Shown piece after piece: positions 1 to 14,900 of a stretch of 64,000 nucleotides of DNA. This DNA is from Spartinivicinus ruber (GTDB lineage Bacteria; Pseudomonadota; Gammaproteobacteria; Pseudomonadales; Zooshikellaceae). Numbering within the stretch: the stretch's first letter is position 1; each line of letters opens with the position of its first letter. Made by a program: the position numbers and the translations under genes. The stretch is from positions 2,083,001-2,147,000 of the forward strand of contig NZ_CP048878.1 in NCBI RefSeq assembly GCF_011009015.1, given 5' to 3'. The notes under the pieces are model-generated. The model was given only the letters and a program-made list of their open reading frames with translations. It did not search any database and was not told where the DNA came from.

Positions 1-1
1 A

Positions 2-667
2 GCTGTTGACGATGAGAGCGAAGAGAATACAGTTAACGTAGAAGCAGCAAAAGAAGGGCTTGAAGAAGAACCAAAAAAACCATTGCTTGAACCTATTACT
101 GAATCAAAACAGGACATTAATGTTGTCGTAGTAGCAGACACTGATATGCTTGCAGACATGTTATGGGTGAGTGTGAGGACATTTTTTGGACAACGAATTG
201 CGCAACCTTTTGCCAATAACGGAGCATTTTTTGTCAATGCAGTTGACAATATGGTGGGTAATGCTGACTTAATCAGTATTCGTAGCCGTGGCCAATTTTC
301 ACGTCCTTTCAGTGTAGTGGATGAAATTGAAAAAGAAGCTGAAGACAAGTTCCGGGTAAAAGAGCAGGAACTACTACAACGGCTCAACGAAACGGAGTCA
401 AAATTAGCAGAGCTGCAGCAACAAAAACAAGGAGAAGATCAATTATCTTTAAGCCAAGAACAGCAACAGGAAATTGAACAGTTCCAGAAGGATAAGTTGG
501 CTATTCGTAAAGAATTACGCGATGTTCAACATAAACTAGGGCAAGATATAGAAGCATTAGGGGAGAATATTAAAATATTAAATATTTTCTTATTACCTTT
601 ACTCTTGACTGTATTACTCATCATTTCCCGGCTTGCTGCAAATAAACGACAGTACGTTACGGCTTGA
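2..667 (+). CDS. GldG-like ABC-transport-associated protein, C-terminal part
   Basis: The reading frame is open from the left edge (base 2) to the TGA at 665-667, so this is the 3' end of a longer gene; an internal TTG at 83 is not the real start. The fragment carries an acidic linker, then a conserved block (VVADTDMLAD, FVNAVDNMVG, LISIRSRG) typical of the C-terminal half of GldG/YbhR-associated 'ABC-type uncharacterised' periplasmic subunits. A long Gln/Glu-rich coiled coil follows (about residues 80-150 after the TTG), then one C-terminal transmembrane helix (IFLLPLLLTVLLII) and a short basic tail. In this family the protein works with an ABC ATPase and permease, which would lie to the left of the window. 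The family call is by recognition; substrate unknown. Confidence 0.75.
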   Translation, partial: AVDDESEENTVNVEAAKEGLEEEPKKPLLEPITESKQDINVVVVADTDMLADMLWVSVRTFFGQRIAQPFANNGAFFVNAVDNMVGNADLISIRSRGQFSRPFSVVDEIEKEAEDKFRVKEQELLQRLNETESKLAELQQQKQGEDQLSLSQEQQQEIEQFQKDKLAIRKELRDVQHKLGQDIEALGENIKILNIFLLPLLLTVLLIISRLAANKRQYVTA

Positions 668-687
668 TTAAAAGGTTTAAAGTTATA

Positions 688-716
688 AAAAAGCCCGGCA
701 TTGTCGGGCTTTTTTA
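688..716 (+). terminator. Rho-independent terminator of the GldG-like gene
   Basis: A GC-rich inverted repeat (AGCCCGGC / GTCGGGCT, with one G-T pair) is preceded by an A-run and followed by six T residues, starting about 20 nt after the stop codon. Textbook intrinsic terminator. Confidence 0.85.
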
Positions 717-907
717 TAATCTCAGGAACCATTCATTATCTATAATGCAGAGAGTTATTTGTGGTAAAAACGGTTTGTCATTTATTAAGTTATGTTGAGA
801 TTTGGATATAATGGATGCTTAAAGTTTGAATATTAGAGTTTGTTAAATATTTGTAAGGTCAGGTTGAAGTTAGTTTCAGGTTTTAGTTGAGCCATTAACA
901 AATTTTA

Positions 908-1681
908 TTATAGCTCTTTCATTATTATATCATATTCACCGCTTTCTCTTAGTTTAGCTAACCCTGCATTAAAATCATTGAGTAAAGTTTTTGCTCTATT
1001 TGGATCAATTTTTTTGGAAATCACTACACAGATAGGGGTGTTTTGTAAAGGTTTTTCGTGAAAAATAACTCTGGAAGCTCTGGGCTCACCTATTTTATAT
1101 TTTAGTAAGTATAATCCTACCAGTTTCTCTAAAGGAACTAAGTCTGCTCTACCGGCTAGTAACATGTTTAGCTTTTGCTCATCACTATTAGAGTAGATAA
1201 TATTAATTTTGTTTAGTTTTGCAGCTTGATCAAATTCTTCGCCATAAGTATATTGCTTTGTGGCAATAGTACGTAAGTTTTTGATGTCTTGTAGTTTATT
1301 CCAGTTAAATCTGAATGAATTAAGGTGAAAGAATACCTTGGTAGAAAAGCTTACTGGGTCGCTAAAGAAAAAATCCTTGGTCCTATCTGGCGTTGGTGCC
1401 CAAGCCAGTGAGCCATCAAGTTTACCACTTGCGGCTAAAAAATAACTCCGTTTCCAAGGATAGTATTTTATTATCACAGTATATCCCATCAGATTAAATG
1501 ATTTAACTGTAATTTTTGTAAAAACACCTTCACCTTCAATTTCATTTGATACATATGGAGGCCACTCACCTGATGATAACCTGATGAGTTTATTGGAAGA
1601 GGTGGTTTGGCTTTTTTCATCTCCTAATGACTTTGGTAGTGTTAATAAAATAGCAACTAAACAGAAAACAATATTTTGCAT
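908..1681 (-). CDS. Periplasmic solute-binding protein, SBP_bac_3 type (orphan)
   Basis: Predicted 257-residue exported protein of the amino-acid-binding (SBP_bac_3, ABC-type PAAT) fold. The ATG at 1681 gives a clean signal peptide (MQNIVFCLVAILLTLPKSLG). A GTG at 1753 with an upstream GAAGAAG would add 24 residues ahead of it, so the start is uncertain. Family marks: GEWPPYVS near the mature N terminus, KYYPWKRS (the 'PWKR' segment), LDGSLAWAPTPDR, DFFFSDPV, and a final LRESGEYDIIMKEL lobe. No permease or ATPase gene lies next to it, so a transport role is unproven; a sensory or scavenging role is possible. It is the closest relative in this window of the broken gene at 33.6-34.4 kb. Confidence 0.8.
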   Translation of the reverse strand: MQNIVFCLVAILLTLPKSLGDEKSQTTSSNKLIRLSSGEWPPYVSNEIEGEGVFTKITVKSFNLMGYTVIIKYYPWKRSYFLAASGKLDGSLAWAPTPDRTKDFFFSDPVSFSTKVFFHLNSFRFNWNKLQDIKNLRTIATKQYTYGEEFDQAAKLNKINIIYSNSDEQKLNMLLAGRADLVPLEKLVGLYLLKYKIGEPRASRVIFHEKPLQNTPICVVISKKIDPNRAKTLLNDFNAGLAKLRESGEYDIIMKEL

Positions 1682-1770
1682 TAGTGTAGTATTATAGTTC
1701 CACAGGGTCTTCAGGGTGAAATTTCTGGTTTGTAGTTTGTTGGAATAACACACTGCTTCTTCGGTCCAAC

Positions 1771-2025
1771 CTAGTACACTTTAAAATCAGCTTTTCCATA
1801 TTGGGTTTCGATGAGGCTGTTAGCGTCTAAACAGCTTTTATAAAAGTCTCGAATTTGTTCCTGGTTGAAAAACATTTTAGGGGTAAGCTCAGGATCAGAG
1901 GCAAATGCACCTTCATGAATTTCATACACTTTATTTCTGATTGTTACGCGAATAAACATACTACAGGCATTACCCCATTCGCTTTGGCTGTAATTAATAG
2001 CATAGCTAAGATGGGCATGGCGCAT
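1771..2025 (-). CDS. Small hypothetical protein
   Basis: An 84-codon frame starting at ATG 2025, or 62 residues from ATG 1959 (MFIRVTIRNKVYEIHEGAF...). The shorter form reads like a compact soluble protein with alternating hydrophobic strands and no signal peptide. It sits between the binding-protein gene and the thiamine promoter and points away from thiC. No convincing Shine-Dalgarno at either start. I do not recognise the family. It could be a spurious frame, but the plus-strand competitor here overlaps the riboswitch and is less likely. Confidence 0.4.
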   Translation of the reverse strand: MRHAHLSYAINYSQSEWGNACSMFIRVTIRNKVYEIHEGAFASDPELTPKMFFNQEQIRDFYKSCLDANSLIETQYGKADFKVY

Positions 2026-2046
2026 AGGCTTAAATTTTATTCACTC

Positions 2047-2076
2047 TTGAACATTGACCAACAAATTACCTATACT
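2047..2076 (+). promoter_or_regulatory. Probable sigma70 promoter of the thiamine operon
   Basis: TTGAAC (2047-2052) and TATACT (2071-2076) are separated by 18 nt. The predicted transcription start near 2083 falls exactly at the 5' edge of the TPP riboswitch, which supports the assignment. Confidence 0.6.
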
Positions 2077-2084
2077 TGGGCCAT

Positions 2085-2191
2085 CTTGTCGGAGTGCCAG
2101 CAGGGGTGAGTGATTTCATCTTGTTGGCTGAGACTGCAGTTGCGGGATCCGTGGAACCTGATCTGGTTAGTACCAGCGAAGGGAAGCAAGA
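2085..2191 (+). ncRNA. TPP riboswitch (THI element)
   Basis: The conserved aptamer elements are readable in order: outer stem CTTG...CAAG, GGAGTGCC, the CTGAGA box (2128-2134 region), GCGGGATCCGTGGAACCTGA, and the closing GTTAGTACCAGCGAAGGGA. P3 carries a short extra stem relative to the E. coli thiC element. The riboswitch lies about 145 nt upstream of the thiC ATG, the usual position for TPP-dependent control of thiC operons in gammaproteobacteria, where ligand binding lowers expression. Confidence 0.95.
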
Positions 2192-2331
2192 GTAACCTTG
2201 ACGTGTCGTACTACAAAATTTTCTGTGTTTAGTGGTGCATTCGAGTTAGTCTATTTGTTACTCTCCATCGGTTTACTCACGACAAGCAATCACAAACGTT
2301 ATTGGACCACTAATTGGCAAGTTGGGTGTGA

Positions 2332-4269
<1,938 letters not shown>

Positions 4270-4271
4270 TC

Positions 4272-4478
4272 ATGGGATTGAGTATTACCGTTAATGATCA
4301 GCTTCATCAAGTGGAGGCTCCTTGTACGGTTGTAGAATTACTAATACGGCTTAATCAACCGGCGAAAGGTGTGGCTGTAGCAATTAATAACCACATTATT
4401 TGCCGTAGCCAATGGCCGCAATATTTCCTTCAGGCAAATGATCAGGTGGTGTTATTTAAAGCCATTGCGGGTGGATAA
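4272..4478 (+). CDS. thiS: Sulfur carrier protein ThiS
   Basis: A 68-residue ubiquitin-like sulfur carrier ending in the required Gly-Gly (KAIAGG). Its C terminus is normally adenylated and converted to a thiocarboxylate, which donates sulfur to thiazole synthesis by ThiG. ATG 4272 lies 2 nt after the thiC stop; an in-frame TTG at 4266 overlaps that stop. The family is usually about 66 residues, so this copy is full length. No thiF adenylyltransferase gene follows, unlike E. coli thiCEFSGH, so activation must be encoded elsewhere. Confidence 0.93.
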   Translation: MGLSITVNDQLHQVEAPCTVVELLIRLNQPAKGVAVAINNHIICRSQWPQYFLQANDQVVLFKAIAGG

Positions 4479-4481
4479 ACC

Positions 4482-5252
4482 ATGTTAACAATCGCAGATA
4501 AAGTATTTAAATCCCGGTTATTTACCGGGACGGGAAAATTTAATGATAAATCCACCATGGTGGCTGCGTTGCAGGCTTCAGGTTCTGAATTAGTGACCAT
4601 GGCTTTAAAACGAGTAGATTTAGACAACCAAGATGATAATATTTTGCAGCCATTAATTGCCAATGGGATGAATTTACTGCCGAATACATCGGGTGCTCGT
4701 ACGGCGAAAGAAGCGGTATTTGCTGCGAAATTAGCACGAGAGGCGCTGGAAACTAATTGGGTGAAATTGGAAATTCACCCTGACCCACGTTATTTATTAC
4801 CGGATCCAATTGAAACGTTAACAGCAGCGGAAATACTTGTGAAAGAAAGATTTGTTGTTCTGCCTTATATTCATGCAGACCCTGTGTTATGTAAACGACT
4901 GGAAGAGGTGGGTACGGCTGCAGTGATGCCATTAGGTTCACCCATTGGTTCTAATAAAGGACTAAAAACCCAGGAATTTTTGGAAATAATAATTGAGCAG
5001 TCCACTGTGCCAGTAATTGTTGATGCGGGTTTAGGTGCACCTAGTCATGCAGCTGCTGCCATGGAAATGGGAGCGGATGCCGTGTTGGTTAATACGGCAA
5101 TGGCCGTTGCTGTTGATCCTGTCGCCATGAGTCGTGCTTTTGCTTTAGCAGTAGAAGCAGGGCGGATGGCATTTGAAACTGGACTCGCTACACCACAGCA
5201 ACACGCCATTGCTTCCAGCCCATTAACTGCATTTTTAGAAGAGGCGGTATGA
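4482..5252 (+). CDS. thiG: Thiazole synthase ThiG
   Basis: 256-residue (beta/alpha)8 enzyme that builds the thiazole phosphate from DXP, dehydroglycine and ThiS thiocarboxylate. The Schiff-base lysine is K95 in WVKLEIHPD. Other family blocks are [10 protein letters not shown] at the N terminus, [10 protein letters not shown], and the phosphate-binding [14 protein letters not shown] and [10 protein letters not shown]. Start ATG 4482 lies 3 nt after thiS. The gene overlaps thiH by 4 nt (ATGA), indicating translational coupling. Pairing with thiH rather than thiO fits use of tyrosine as the glycine imine source. Confidence 0.97.
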   Translation: MLTIADKVFKSRLFTGTGKFNDKSTMVAALQASGSELVTMALKRVDLDNQDDNILQPLIANGMNLLPNTSGARTAKEAVFAAKLAREALETNWVKLEIHPDPRYLLPDPIETLTAAEILVKERFVVLPYIHADPVLCKRLEEVGTAAVMPLGSPIGSNKGLKTQEFLEIIIEQSTVPVIVDAGLGAPSHAAAAMEMGADAVLVNTAMAVAVDPVAMSRAFALAVEAGRMAFETGLATPQQHAIASSPLTAFLEEAV

Positions 5253-6364
5253 GTTTTTACGACCAGCTGCAAACGATTAACTGGGATGAAAGCCGAATCG
5301 CCATTGTCAGTAAAACCACGGCAGATGTTGAGCGGGCATTGTCCCGCCAGCGATTAGCGCTTGATGATTTTCAAGCGTTAATTTCACCCGCGGCTGAACC
5401 CTATTTGGAACAAATGGCCCAACGGAGTATTCAGCTTACCCGGCAGCGATTTGGTAATACAATGCAGATGTATATTCCACTGTATTTATCAAACTTGTGT
5501 TCCAATATATGCAGCTATTGTGGTTTTTCTATCCATAACAAAATCCGCCGTACCACATTGAATAAGGAGCAATTAGAGGCTGAGATTATTGCCATTAAAA
5601 AAATGGGGTTTGACCATGTTTTGATTGTAACGGGTGAATCGGAACATCGAGTGGGAATGGCATATTTTCGCAAAGTGCTACCACAGTTAAAACAAGCATT
5701 TTCCCATATTTCGATGGAAGTGCAGCCATTGGATCAACATGAATATGAAGAGTTAATTAATTTGGGGGTGGATGCCGTTTTAGTCTATCAAGAAACCTAT
5801 AATCCTATTACTTATGCCCAGCACCATTTAAAAGGGAAAAAGCAGGATTTTCGTTACCGGATTGAAACGACTGATCGATTAGGTGCAGCAGGTGTTCATA
5901 AAATAGGTCTTGGTGCACTGATTGGTTTAGATGACTGGCGTACGGACTGTTATCATGTAGCCGTTCATTTGGATTATTTACAACGTACTTATTGGAAAAC
6001 CAAATATTCTATTTCCTTTCCAAGGTTGCGTCCTTGTGCAGGAGAATTTCAACCGACCTCAATCATGACAGACCGACAGTTGGTACAATTAATTTGTGCT
6101 TATCGGCTATTTAATCCAGATGTAGAATTATCACTTTCAACCCGAGAATCAGCCTATTTTCGCAATAATATATTGCCATTAGGTATCACCAGTTTAAGTG
6201 CAGGCTCCAGCACCCAGCCAGGAGGCTATGCGGAAGATAGCAAACAGGCATTGGAACAGTTTGAAATATCTGACGAAAGAAGCCCAGCAGTAATGGCAGC
6301 AATTATTAAACAAAAGGGTTTTGAAGTGGTGTGGAAGGATTGGGATAGAAGTTTAAACTGTTAA
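5249..6364 (+). CDS. thiH: 2-iminoacetate synthase ThiH
   Basis: Radical SAM enzyme cleaving tyrosine to dehydroglycine and p-cresol for thiazole formation. The 371-residue protein carries the CxxxCxxC cluster motif at C84, C88 and C91 ([10 protein letters not shown]). The biotin/ThiH-type C-terminal region is recognisable ([34 protein letters not shown]). It is coupled to thiG by a 4-nt overlap and is the last gene of the operon. Its 3' end overlaps the convergent gene on the minus strand by 4 nt, leaving no room for a terminator between them. Confidence 0.97.
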   Translation: MSFYDQLQTINWDESRIAIVSKTTADVERALSRQRLALDDFQALISPAAEPYLEQMAQRSIQLTRQRFGNTMQMYIPLYLSNLCSNICSYCGFSIHNKIRRTTLNKEQLEAEIIAIKKMGFDHVLIVTGESEHRVGMAYFRKVLPQLKQAFSHISMEVQPLDQHEYEELINLGVDAVLVYQETYNPITYAQHHLKGKKQDFRYRIETTDRLGAAGVHKIGLGALIGLDDWRTDCYHVAVHLDYLQRTYWKTKYSISFPRLRPCAGEFQPTSIMTDRQLVQLICAYRLFNPDVELSLSTRESAYFRNNILPLGITSLSAGSSTQPGGYAEDSKQALEQFEISDERSPAVMAAIIKQKGFEVVWKDWDRSLNC

Positions 6365-7332
6365 TTTGAGCCACCAATGAAAACTACATTTTCGAGCTTG
6401 TTAAGGTTGGTTTTGATATTTAGTTGCCTGAGAGTGTTTGCATTAATAATAAATTTAACATATTGAGGTGTTATTACTTGCATATTAGCAATTTTGTCTC
6501 CTTGTTTATGTTTGTGGATAACGTCAGCAACTCTTTGACCAAGTTTCTCATAACTAGCAACAGTGCCTAGTAATGCACCATCTGATACAAATGCTTCTTC
6601 AGAGGCAATAGATTTAAGTTTATGGTTGAGGAGAGCTTTGGTTAATAACTTTCGCTTTGATAGTAAAAAGCTGTCGCTGGATAAATAAACAGTGCCAATA
6701 TCTGCTTTAGCAATTTTTTCCATGATGACATTAAAGTCCTCAATAGTGGCCTTTTTGTCTGGCTTAATCCTAAAACGCTTTACTTCAAACCCTAATTCTG
6801 CTTGTAAATTAAATAGTTTATCTGCTATATGCTTAGAGTTTAACTCTCTTGGGTTAAATAAAAACCCAATTTTGGTGAAATCAAGTAGTTTTTTTGCATT
6901 ATAAAGTTGCTTATATAAAGAGATAGTACTGGTAGTTCCAATAATATTTCCGCCAACAGGTTGAGTTAACGATTCAACTAATCCAGCTTTAACTGGATCA
7001 GAAACAACCATAAATAATTGAGGTATATTCGTTATTTGTTTTTGCTTTACTAGTACAGAAACAGTGGTGCCAAAAGTATAGATATAGTCGTAGAGTTTAA
7101 GGTTGGGGTTGATTTCAGACTGAATAAACCACACTAAATTTTCTCTGTTTTGCTTTGCATCAAAAACAGTATACCAAGTGTCATAACCATAGCTGGTTAA
7201 CTGTTGCTTGAAGCCAATTTCAGCAGGTGTATCACCGCGCCACAAAACCATCAAAATATTAACTCGTTTGTTAGCTGCAACGCATGATAAGCAAAAAAGA
7301 AGCAGAGTTAAAGTTGTCAACTTAGCTATCAT
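6361..7332 (-). CDS. ABC-type substrate-binding protein, ABC_sub_bind (TrpX-like) family
   Basis: 323-residue exported protein with signal peptide MIAKLTTLTLLLFCLSCVAAN. It has the architecture of the ABC_sub_bind family (PF04392): VNILMVLWRGDTPAE, YIYTFGTTVSVLV, IPQLFMVVSDPVKAGLV, GGNIIGTTSTI, KIGFLFNPRE, and a C-terminal half with DGALLGTVASYEKLGQRVADV. Members usually sit in trp- or purine-type ABC operons, but no permease or ATPase is nearby, so this copy is an orphan. A different fold family from the other binding proteins in the window. The stop overlaps thiH by 4 nt on the opposite strand. Confidence 0.8.
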   Translation of the reverse strand: MIAKLTTLTLLLFCLSCVAANKRVNILMVLWRGDTPAEIGFKQQLTSYGYDTWYTVFDAKQNRENLVWFIQSEINPNLKLYDYIYTFGTTVSVLVKQKQITNIPQLFMVVSDPVKAGLVESLTQPVGGNIIGTTSTISLYKQLYNAKKLLDFTKIGFLFNPRELNSKHIADKLFNLQAELGFEVKRFRIKPDKKATIEDFNVIMEKIAKADIGTVYLSSDSFLLSKRKLLTKALLNHKLKSIASEEAFVSDGALLGTVASYEKLGQRVADVIHKHKQGDKIANMQVITPQYVKFIINANTLRQLNIKTNLNKLENVVFIGGSN

Positions 7333-7537
7333 CTGGGTATACCATTTGCCTTTACGATGTATAGTTAAGTATAGATAAGTGTTTTTTCTGTAAGAGGAGC
7401 TTTGATAATGTGTTGCTATTCAAGCCTATTCCTCATCTATAGTGAGTTATAGCCATTATGAATTAACTCAAAAGTTATTATTGCAAACTCCTGGAAGAGA
7501 GTTAATTTTTGGAACAGTTTTTGCGTGCTAACTTTAG

Positions 7538-8320
7538 ATGATGAAGTATTTATCTTTGAAACAGATTAAGCTATTTATAGTCGCTAGTTGTTTTTTTATC
7601 ATTTCATCACTTTGTATTGCTAGTGAGCATATTCAAATTGTTACTGAATACTTTCCTCCTTACAGCATTTCTGTCGATGGTCAAGTAGAAGGGATAAGTA
7701 CTGAGGTTGTGAGAGCTGTCTTGAATGATTTAAAGTTAACGCATTTGCCGATAAGGCTATACCCTTGGCTAAGAACTTATCAAAAGGCACTTAAGGAAAA
7801 AAATACATTAATTTTTTCAATTGGTAGAAATGCTAAGCGTAAGAAATTATTTAAGTGGGTAGGGGTAATTGCACCTGCTAAGTTTTATATATTCTCGCTG
7901 CATAATAGAAATGATATTTCTTTAAACTCTCTAGAGGATGTCAAACAATATACTTTGGGTACAGTAGTAAATGATGTAAGAGAGCAGTTTTTAGTTGATA
8001 GAGGGTTTGTCAAAGGGAAGGAAATTTTTACAACCTTTGATCATGCTCAAAACTTAACAAAACTCCTCAGAGGTCGAATTGATTTATGGCCAATGAACGA
8101 GTTAGCAGCTTATTATTTAGTTAAAAAAAGAAAGTTGGTACCAAAATATACCATAAAAAAGGTATACCATTTAGCAGATTTATCTATGGAAGGGTATTAT
8201 ATGGCATTCAATAAAGACACTGACGATGAAACAGTTAATCAGTTCAGGCGAAGCCTTGAAAAAATTAAAAATGAAGGGATTTATAAAAAAATTATTAGCT
8301 CTTATTTAGTTGTTGAGTAA
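7538..8320 (+). CDS. Periplasmic solute-binding protein, SBP_bac_3 type (orphan)
   Basis: 260 residues with a signal peptide (hydrophobic LFIVASCFFIISSLCIAS). The mature part opens IQIVTEYFPPYSIS, followed by EGISTEVVRAVL and RLYPWLRTYQKAL, all typical of the amino-acid-binding SBP_bac_3 fold, and ends LEKIKNEGIYKKIISSYL. The start is ATG 7538; a second Met follows at once. No transport partners adjoin. The segment DLWPMNELAAYYLVKK lies where ligand-contacting second-lobe residues would be, but the ligand cannot be read. Confidence 0.8.
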   Translation: MMKYLSLKQIKLFIVASCFFIISSLCIASEHIQIVTEYFPPYSISVDGQVEGISTEVVRAVLNDLKLTHLPIRLYPWLRTYQKALKEKNTLIFSIGRNAKRKKLFKWVGVIAPAKFYIFSLHNRNDISLNSLEDVKQYTLGTVVNDVREQFLVDRGFVKGKEIFTTFDHAQNLTKLLRGRIDLWPMNELAAYYLVKKRKLVPKYTIKKVYHLADLSMEGYYMAFNKDTDDETVNQFRRSLEKIKNEGIYKKIISSYLVVE

Positions 8321-10709
<2,389 letters not shown>

Positions 10710-10735
10710 CCAATAAAATATCACACCTACCCACT

Positions 10736-10771
10736 AGGCATCTGAATGAAATGAATTCAGATGCCTTTTTG
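10736..10771 (+). terminator. Terminator between the M4 protease and the DUF2235 gene
   Basis: A perfect 12-bp inverted repeat, AGGCATCTGAAT (10736-10747) against ATTCAGATGCCT (10755-10766), is followed by a T-run. It ends at the stop codon of the convergent gene and probably serves the plus-strand transcript; the minus strand lacks a comparable T-run. Confidence 0.85.
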
Positions 10772-11779
10772 TTATTCCACCATATGGTAAGGGGTTAGTC
10801 CCCCAGGTTTCCGATCAACTAATGCTAATGGGGTATATTCTGCTCTGGTATTCAGCTTTTCCTGCACAGTTAGGTGTACTCTATCTGTCGTACTAGCAAC
10901 ACGGCGCTTTTTCCTGCCAAAGAGAAGATGATAAGATTCATGATGCGGCTGGCTAACATCATAAGCTAAAGGCAAATGTGGCTCTTTAAACTGTAAATGA
11001 TGACATTTTGCTTTATTTATCATCCAGGCCAGGCTGATATTTGAATGATGCTTATTTTGATAACCACCACCAACATCAGCATGCACACCAGCAAACCAGA
11101 CTTGCTCGACCGTTTGGTTTGGGTAAGGTTGAGTATCATCCCAAAGTGTGGGATCAAAAGTCGAACGTTGCTCATCTATAGCAAGGGCATGATAAGCTGC
11201 CTTGACTTCCCGGTTTAGTCGAGTGTCGTGAAATTGTACCAATTTATCTGAAATTTTTTTCAACAAACCAATGGGAATACCAAGTGAACCGACGGTATCC
11301 CATACCCCGATCATTTCAACAGGGCACTGATGATGCTTTGCTTTATACACTTGACGCTCTGGTTTAGTGGCTTGTTTATAGACTTCCCAGGACTCTTCGA
11401 TGGTATTTTCAGATAATTGTTGTCTAGGAATTAAACCACAACTGTAAATTAATCCTGCTAATGATCTGGCAGTAAAAGCACCGCGACTAAAACCGATAAG
11501 TGCTACTTTATCTTCAGGTTGATAATTGCTACATAGATGATAATAACCTTCAAGAATGTTTTTAGTTAACCCAAACCCTGAAATACCCCCACGAATACGA
11601 TCGTACCAGTGACAGCCAACCCCTTCATCGTAAAAGGCTATTTGTTGGCTTGTTGAAGATGGTTGATTAACCAACAGTTCGTAAAAGAGTCGTACATTCG
11701 TCTCCTGGCTTGACTCTTCATCTGGATCATCAGGTCGATTCCAGGTACCATCAAAACAAAGCACAATGTTTTTGCTCAT
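10772..11779 (-). CDS. DUF2235 alpha/beta-hydrolase (Tle1-like phospholipase fold)
   Basis: 335 residues, no signal peptide. Diagnostic DUF2235 blocks: N-terminal KNIVLCFDGTWNRPDD, DEGVGCHW, nucleophile elbow GFSRGA (S98), then VEMIGVWDTVGSLG and FAGVHADVGGGYQ. These supply the Ser-Asp-His set seen in type VI lipase effectors of the Tle1 group. No vgrG, PAAR or recognisable immunity gene is adjacent, so an effector role is not supported here; a housekeeping hydrolase is equally possible. The upstream AAGGATGACCT gives a reasonable ribosome site for ATG 11779. Confidence 0.85.
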   Translation of the reverse strand: MSKNIVLCFDGTWNRPDDPDEESSQETNVRLFYELLVNQPSSTSQQIAFYDEGVGCHWYDRIRGGISGFGLTKNILEGYYHLCSNYQPEDKVALIGFSRGAFTARSLAGLIYSCGLIPRQQLSENTIEESWEVYKQATKPERQVYKAKHHQCPVEMIGVWDTVGSLGIPIGLLKKISDKLVQFHDTRLNREVKAAYHALAIDEQRSTFDPTLWDDTQPYPNQTVEQVWFAGVHADVGGGYQNKHHSNISLAWMINKAKCHHLQFKEPHLPLAYDVSQPHHESYHLLFGRKKRRVASTTDRVHLTVQEKLNTRAEYTPLALVDRKPGGLTPYHMVE

Positions 11780-11966
11780 AGGTCATCCTTTGACTTTTTT
11801 CGTGTTTCTCTAGAGTACCTGTGCAAATAGCATTTTATCAAGGAGGTAATGCTATGGAATTGCAACAGAAGCAAGATATTTCTGCTAACTTTATATGACA
11901 GTTTATTTGCTGTTTTATGGACAATAAAAATCACTTACTAATTCTAATTAATAATAAAACTCTATT

Positions 11967-14900
11967 ATGTTACTTTATAACTACACTAAAAAATGGTTGT
12001 TGATTGCTAGTCTATTATTGGCTAGCGCTCAATTGAAAGTCGTAGCAGCACCGGATTTAACAAGCTTATTGGCCATTATCGAGCCGTTACAAGAAGGCAG
12101 TTGGGTTAAAGTCAATCTAAATCAGTTTAGTGATGTTTGGACGCCTGCAGAACTTCGGCCACTCTATGGCGTATCTAATCCAACACCAAGAAGTATCATA
12201 GGTGCCTGGAGCTCTTTTGCTTGGGATAGTAATCGAGGTGATTTAATTATTTATGGGGGTGGCCATGCTAATTATGGTGGTAATGATGTATATCGTTGGC
12301 GAGGGACAACCCGGCAATGGGAGCGTGCTTCATTGCCCAGTGAAATTACGCAGGATAGCTTGGGCAACTGGATCGCTATTGATGGGGTAGATGCTGCCCC
12401 TATTTCGGCTCATACCTATGATAATCAGCTATTTTTACCTATCATCGATCGTTTTATTACCTTTGGTGGTGCTGCTTTTAATAATGGTGATGCTTATTTA
12501 AGGCAAATAAGCCCATTCAGTGCAATTCGCACTGGCCCTTATTTATTTGATCCCAATAAGGCCGATGGTGATAAAGTAGGAGGTACCACAGGTTCCCACG
12601 TGCAAAGAGAACAATCTTTCCCTTCTGTAATAGGGGGGCAAATGTGGCAAAACAGAGATATTTATCAAAATATTCCAGGAAACCCGCCTTTACCTTTTAG
12701 TTTTGTCAATTCAACTTCAGCCTATACCCAAGAAAATGGTAAGGATGTAGTTTATATAACAGCTCGTCCTGGTGGTGGTACAGCTTCTTACCTTTATAAA
12801 TATACAATTAATGATGTCAATAATCCCAGTTTGGATCAGTGGGCATTAATGGGTATTTATTGGAGTGGTATCGGTGGGCAAGGAGCAGGTTTATATGATC
12901 CGATATTAAATATTTATATTCGCTCAGGTGTAAGTACTTTTACTTTTTGGGACATAGCTAAGGCAGGCAATGATAACCGTAACCAACCTGTTAATTTTAC
13001 CGATTTAAGCGGACAGTTTTCAGTAAATCCTGACTATGGTATGGATTATGATTCCAATCGTCATCAGTATTTATTATGGGAAGGTTATTCTGACGTATGG
13101 GCCTTGTTGCCACCGACGACAGCTTCTTCTGATGGTTGGTACATAGTTAAATTACCCGCTTCACAAACTGCTGGGCCAACTTTAGGTCCTGGCGTAGGTA
13201 TTTTAGGAAAATGGAAATATATTGCTCAGTTGGATGTTTTTATGGGCTTACAAGGATCTGTAGTGGGCGATGTATGGTTATACAAGCCGATAGGGTGGGA
13301 GCATCCACAGCTTGGCCCTAGAGCGCTTAAACCTACGATAGCACCAGATAGTGGTGATTATTCAAGCCCTATTACCGTTACCATGTCAACGCGACAGCAG
13401 CAGGGTGTTATTTATTATACAACAAATGGGGTAGAGCCTACGATACAGTCCAACATTTATACGGGGCCTTTTTCTGTTGCACAAGCCATGACAATTAAAG
13501 CGATGACTGTCGCACCTGGGGTACGTAACAGTCGTGTCACCACCGTTATTTATGGAGGTGGGGGGGCTAATCCTCCATCTGGGGAAACCAACCAAGCTCC
13601 GATTATTAATCAGGTGACTATTAGTGCTGACCCCATTAGTGATGAGCAAAATACGATAATAACAGTATTGGCTACAGACAGTGATGGACCGCAACCGTTG
13701 AGTTATCAATGGCAACAAGTGTTGGGTAATGGCCAAATTACGCCAATATCTACTACTCAAATTCAATATACGCCGAATGATGTAACAGTGACTGAGCAAC
13801 ATCAGTTACGTCTTGAAATATTTGATGGTATCAACACCGTAAGTCAATTAGTTGAAATTATTGTAACTGATGCTAATGCACCACCACCGCTTTATTTTAA
13901 TAATTTTGCTAATTCCAATTTAACCGACTGGCAAATTGTTGACCAGGGTAGCGAGCAGGCTCCCAGTAACTGGTTGATTGAACAAGGGCAGCTAAAACAG
14001 TTGAGTAATATCTGGTCGCAACCTAATGATGATGGTTCATTTCCTAATAAGTTAGGTACTTATTTGCAATATCTGCTAGGTACTGGCTGGCAAAATGTTG
14101 TTATTGATGTGGATATTCAATCACTGGATGATGATGCTGTTGGCATTATGTTTCGTCATGATAGTGCAGGAAATTATTATCGATTTTCCTGGGATCAGTC
14201 TCGGGGGTATCGCCGCCTGGTTAAATATTATAATGGTAGCTTTACTGTGTTAGCTGAAGATCAAGTACCTTATATCACAGGACAAAGCTACCATTTAACT
14301 GTTCAGGCAGATGGAAATCAATTAACGGTTTTGGTTGATCAACAACCGATATTTGCAGTCGCTGATAATAACAACCCACTTTTGCAAGGTACATTATCGC
14401 TTTATAGTTGGGGTAATGAAGGCAGTATTTTTGATAATTTACAAGTGAATGGGCTGGAAGGGCAGCCTCAATCACCCATTATTAATCAGTTACAAGTCAG
14501 TGCGAATCAAATTAATGATCAGCAACAAACTCAATTGGCTGTTGAAATATTTGATCCCGATACCCCCATTGAATCCCTTATCGTTGAGTGGCAAATAATA
14601 ACGGGTGGTGGTCAGTTGTCTAACATTAGTGGGTTGCAAACTATATATACACCCAATGATGTGAGTAATACCGAACAACATACGTTACAAGTAACTGTTT
14701 CTGATGGTATTCATTATGTTAGCCAACAAGTGATTATAACTGTGACAGATACTGAGAGTCAGGAAATACCAGCTGCTTTATTAGATGAATCATTTACTTC
14801 CTTTGATTTTGCCAACTGGGAAATAGTCACTGAAGGCACTATTCAAGCACCTTCACAATGGGAAATTCAACAAAATAAATTGGTGCAGTTCAGTAATGTC

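Noticed and set aside
10772-11779. Type VI secretion effector module
   Set aside because: The DUF2235 fold fits, but no vgrG, PAAR, adaptor or immunity gene lies nearby.
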